Shown here one piece after another: positions 54,427-56,060 of a DNA stretch of 56,060 nucleotides. The notes beneath the pieces were generated by a model. It was not told where the DNA came from. It was given only the letters and a program-made list of their open reading frames with translations, and ran no database searches. Made by a program: the position numbers and the translations under genes. The stretch comes from Alcanivoracaceae bacterium (GTDB lineage Bacteria > Pseudomonadota > Gammaproteobacteria > Pseudomonadales > Alcanivoracaceae), in the NCBI GenBank assembly GCA_002706085.1, contig PAJO01000031.1:73810-129869 (forward strand), given 5' to 3'. Position 1 is the stretch's first letter. Each line of letters begins with the position of its first letter.

Positions 54427-55077
54427 TTATTCCACTCCGTAGCGCTCCCGGTACTCGCGCATCTTGGCCACCATGGGCCCGCTATCCGGTTGCTGCTCCA
54501 ACCAGTCGATAATATCGTTCATTGCCACGATACTGCCGACCGGCACCCCCAAAGTTTTTTCTACTTCCTGGATCGCCGACAGCTCACCCTTACCTCGCTC
54601 TTGACGATCCAGAGCCACCATGACACCCGCCATGGTCGCATCGGTCTTTTCGAACAAGGCAGCCACTTCTCTGATGGCTGTCCCTGCCGTAATCACATCA
54701 TCAATCACCAGCACCCGGCCCTGCAGGGGAGCCCCGACCAGCCAGCCGCCTTCGCCGTGATCCTTGGCTTCCTTGCGGTTAAAGGCCCAGGGCAAATCCT
54801 GGCCGTGATGCTCAGCCAGTGCCACCGACACCGCCGCTACCAGCGGGATACCTTTGTAGGCTGGTCCGAACAACATATCGAATTTCTGGCCAGATGCCAT
54901 GATCGCATCCGCATAATAGCGACCCAGCCGTGCCAGCGCCTCACCCGTATTGAAGGTACCGGCGTTAAAGAAGTACGGGCTGGTGCGCCCGGACTTGAGC
55001 GTGAACTCACCAAATTTCAGGGCGTCACGCTCCTGGGCGAAACGCAGGAAATGCTTCTTGTAGTTCTTGATGGTCAT
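54427..55077 (-). CDS. pyrE: Orotate phosphoribosyltransferase
   Basis: This 216-residue enzyme joins orotate and PRPP to make OMP in pyrimidine synthesis. The PRPP-binding loop [13 protein letters not shown] has Asp126-Asp127, and the flexible loop [13 protein letters not shown] supplies the catalytic Lys. Length and N-terminus match the family. It starts 3 bp after rph, so the two are cotranscribed, as in many proteobacteria. Pseudomonas has crc between these two genes on the other strand; it is absent here. Confidence 0.95.
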   Translation of the reverse strand: MTIKNYKKHFLRFAQERDALKFGEFTLKSGRTSPYFFNAGTFNTGEALARLGRYYADAIMASGQKFDMLFGPAYKGIPLVAAVSVALAEHHGQDLPWAFNRKEAKDHGEGGWLVGAPLQGRVLVIDDVITAGTAIREVAALFEKTDATMAGVMVALDRQERGKGELSAIQEVEKTLGVPVGSIVAMNDIIDWLEQQPDSGPMVAKMREYRERYGVE

Positions 55078-55080
55078 GAT

Positions 55081-55797
55081 TTACCAGCCCAATACGCTCT
55101 GTTGTGCCTTGATGATGTCGTTGATGCCCTTTTCCGCCAGGCCCAGCAGGGTATCGGACTGCTCGCGGGTAAACGGCGCGCCTTCGGCGGAGCCCTGAAT
55201 CTCGATAAAGCCGCCTTGCTGGGTCATTACCACGTTCATGTCGGTCCCGGCGTTGGAATCCTCAGCATAGTCCAGATCCAGCACCGGGGTGTCCTTATAA
55301 ACGCCCACGGAGACCGCACCCACCAAGCCGTTAAGCGGGTCATCCTTGATCTTCTTGGTTTCCAGCAGATGGGTAAAGGCATCGACCAGCGCCACGCAGG
55401 CACCAGAGATAGAGGCCGTGCGGGTACCACCATCGGCCTGCAGCACATCGCAGTCCAGATAGATGGTGCGCTCGCCCAGCTTGCTCAGATCCACCGCGGC
55501 ACGCAGCGAACGGCCGATCAGGCGCTGGATTTCCAGGGTACGGCCACCCTGCTTGCCACGGGAGGCCTCACGGCCGGAGCGGGTATGGGTGGAGCGGGGC
55601 AACATGCCGTATTCGGCGGTCAGCCAACCCTGGCCCTTGCCTTTCAGGAAGCGCGGCACCCCTTCTTCCACGGACGCGGTACACAGCACCTTGGTGTTCC
55701 CGAAGGCCACCAGCACACTGCCCTCGGCATGAACGGTGTAGTTGCGGGTAAAGCTCAGTTCACGCAGTTCATCAGTGGCTCGACCGGAAGGACGCAT
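55081..55797 (-). CDS. rph: Ribonuclease PH
   Basis: This 238-residue phosphorolytic exoribonuclease trims tRNA 3' ends. It starts [12 protein letters not shown], has [21 protein letters not shown] and [19 protein letters not shown] for phosphate and RNA binding, and the active-site acids in [17 protein letters not shown] at 55797 follows AGGAG. It heads the rph-pyrE operon. Confidence 0.96.
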   Translation of the reverse strand: MRPSGRATDELRELSFTRNYTVHAEGSVLVAFGNTKVLCTASVEEGVPRFLKGKGQGWLTAEYGMLPRSTHTRSGREASRGKQGGRTLEIQRLIGRSLRAAVDLSKLGERTIYLDCDVLQADGGTRTASISGACVALVDAFTHLLETKKIKDDPLNGLVGAVSVGVYKDTPVLDLDYAEDSNAGTDMNVVMTQQGGFIEIQGSAEGAPFTREQSDTLLGLAEKGINDIIKAQQSVLGW

Positions 55798-55924
55798 GGG
55801 ATCTCCTGAATCATAGAAAACGAAAGGCCGGCCATTGTAGCAAACACCGGCGGCAATGCCTTCCTTGCACCTCCCTCCGTTCAGACTAGACTAGGGAGCC
55901 TCTGAATAACTCCTTGCATGCTCA

Positions 55925-56020
55925 GTCTTTCAGGCTGGTTCGCAATCTAGGCGCGGTTTTGACGGTGTATGTCCATCCATTGAAAAAGCGCAACAACGAG
56001 TGCGGGCCAGCCTGAAAGAC
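55925..56020. repeat. Inverted repeat at the window edge, possible start of a mobile or repeat element
   Basis: GTCTTTCAGGCTGG (55925-55938) has an exact 14-bp inverted copy at 56007-56020. Just upstream, GGAGCCTCTGAATAACTCC (about 55895-55913) looks like an insertion-sequence terminus, but the sequence ends before any transposase could be seen. Confidence 0.5.
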
Positions 56021-56060
56021 CCGAAGGGCGCGGCCTGGAGCGCACATCTGCTGCGCCTTG

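Overview
The window reads as chromosomal DNA of a GC-rich marine gammaproteobacterium. Protein sequences and gene order (dsbA, cytochrome c4, cytochrome c5, engB and polA in one neighbourhood; the DUF4124-like gene, pyrE and rph in another) fit Alcanivorax or a close relative in the Pseudomonadales/Oceanospirillales. This placement is inferred from gene content, not from a search. No rRNA, tRNA, CRISPR array, intact prophage or intact insertion sequence was seen.

Layout. 1-8.4 kb: a partial MATE exporter, patatin-like and alpha/beta hydrolases, ppnP, an OsmC protein, a pirin, two paralogous lipoproteins, an AI-2E family permease and a Ca2+/Na+ antiporter. 8.6-12.8 kb: an RND pump operon with a palindromic operator candidate. 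13-18.7 kb: stress and sulfur genes (dps, trhA, a BigR-type persulfide-sensor operon with two YeeE/YedE half-transporters, gpx, a DJ-1/PfpI protein, dgt). 19.2-25.4 kb: one 2071-residue repeat-rich lipoprotein. 25.8-30 kb: an exported Nudix protein, an EEP-family phosphatase or nuclease, dsbA, cytochromes c4 and c5, and engB. 30.1-30.8 kb: two tandem copies of a structured small RNA, each with an ECF sigma-E-like promoter and a U8 terminator. 31-36.7 kb: a six-gene Mrp Na+/H+ antiporter operon. 37.3-40 kb: polA. 40.2-44.7 kb: a DUF3800 gene divergent from an MmeI-like restriction-modification gene that carries an in-frame stop inside its nuclease motif. 44.8-49.4 kb: small exported proteins, an orphan antitoxin-like regulator, an AraC regulator beside a fatty acid hydroxylase family gene, and REP-like palindromes. 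49.3-53.8 kb: katG between gene remnants (a DUF1329-like tail, an RND adaptor head, and a multiheme cytochrome that has lost its N-terminus). 53.8-56 kb: a DUF4124-like gene, pyrE, rph and an unfinished inverted repeat.

The strongest candidate for something new is the tandem RNA pair at 30157-30729 on the minus strand. Both copies have a GGAACTT-N16/17-TCTTA or TCATA promoter, a 5' end beginning AGC(G/U)ACGG, three hairpins with C-rich loops, and a perfect 10-bp terminator stem followed by U8. The two copies differ in sequence in the first two hairpins yet keep the pairing, and one A-C mismatch on the plus strand becomes a G-U pair on the minus strand. This suggests two envelope-stress small RNAs with anti-Shine-Dalgarno-type loops. 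Other points of interest are the nuclease-interrupted MmeI-like enzyme with an AT-rich recognition domain, the persulfide-sensing module with a 21-bp palindromic operator, a palindrome shared by two distant promoter regions, and the deletion scar next to katG.
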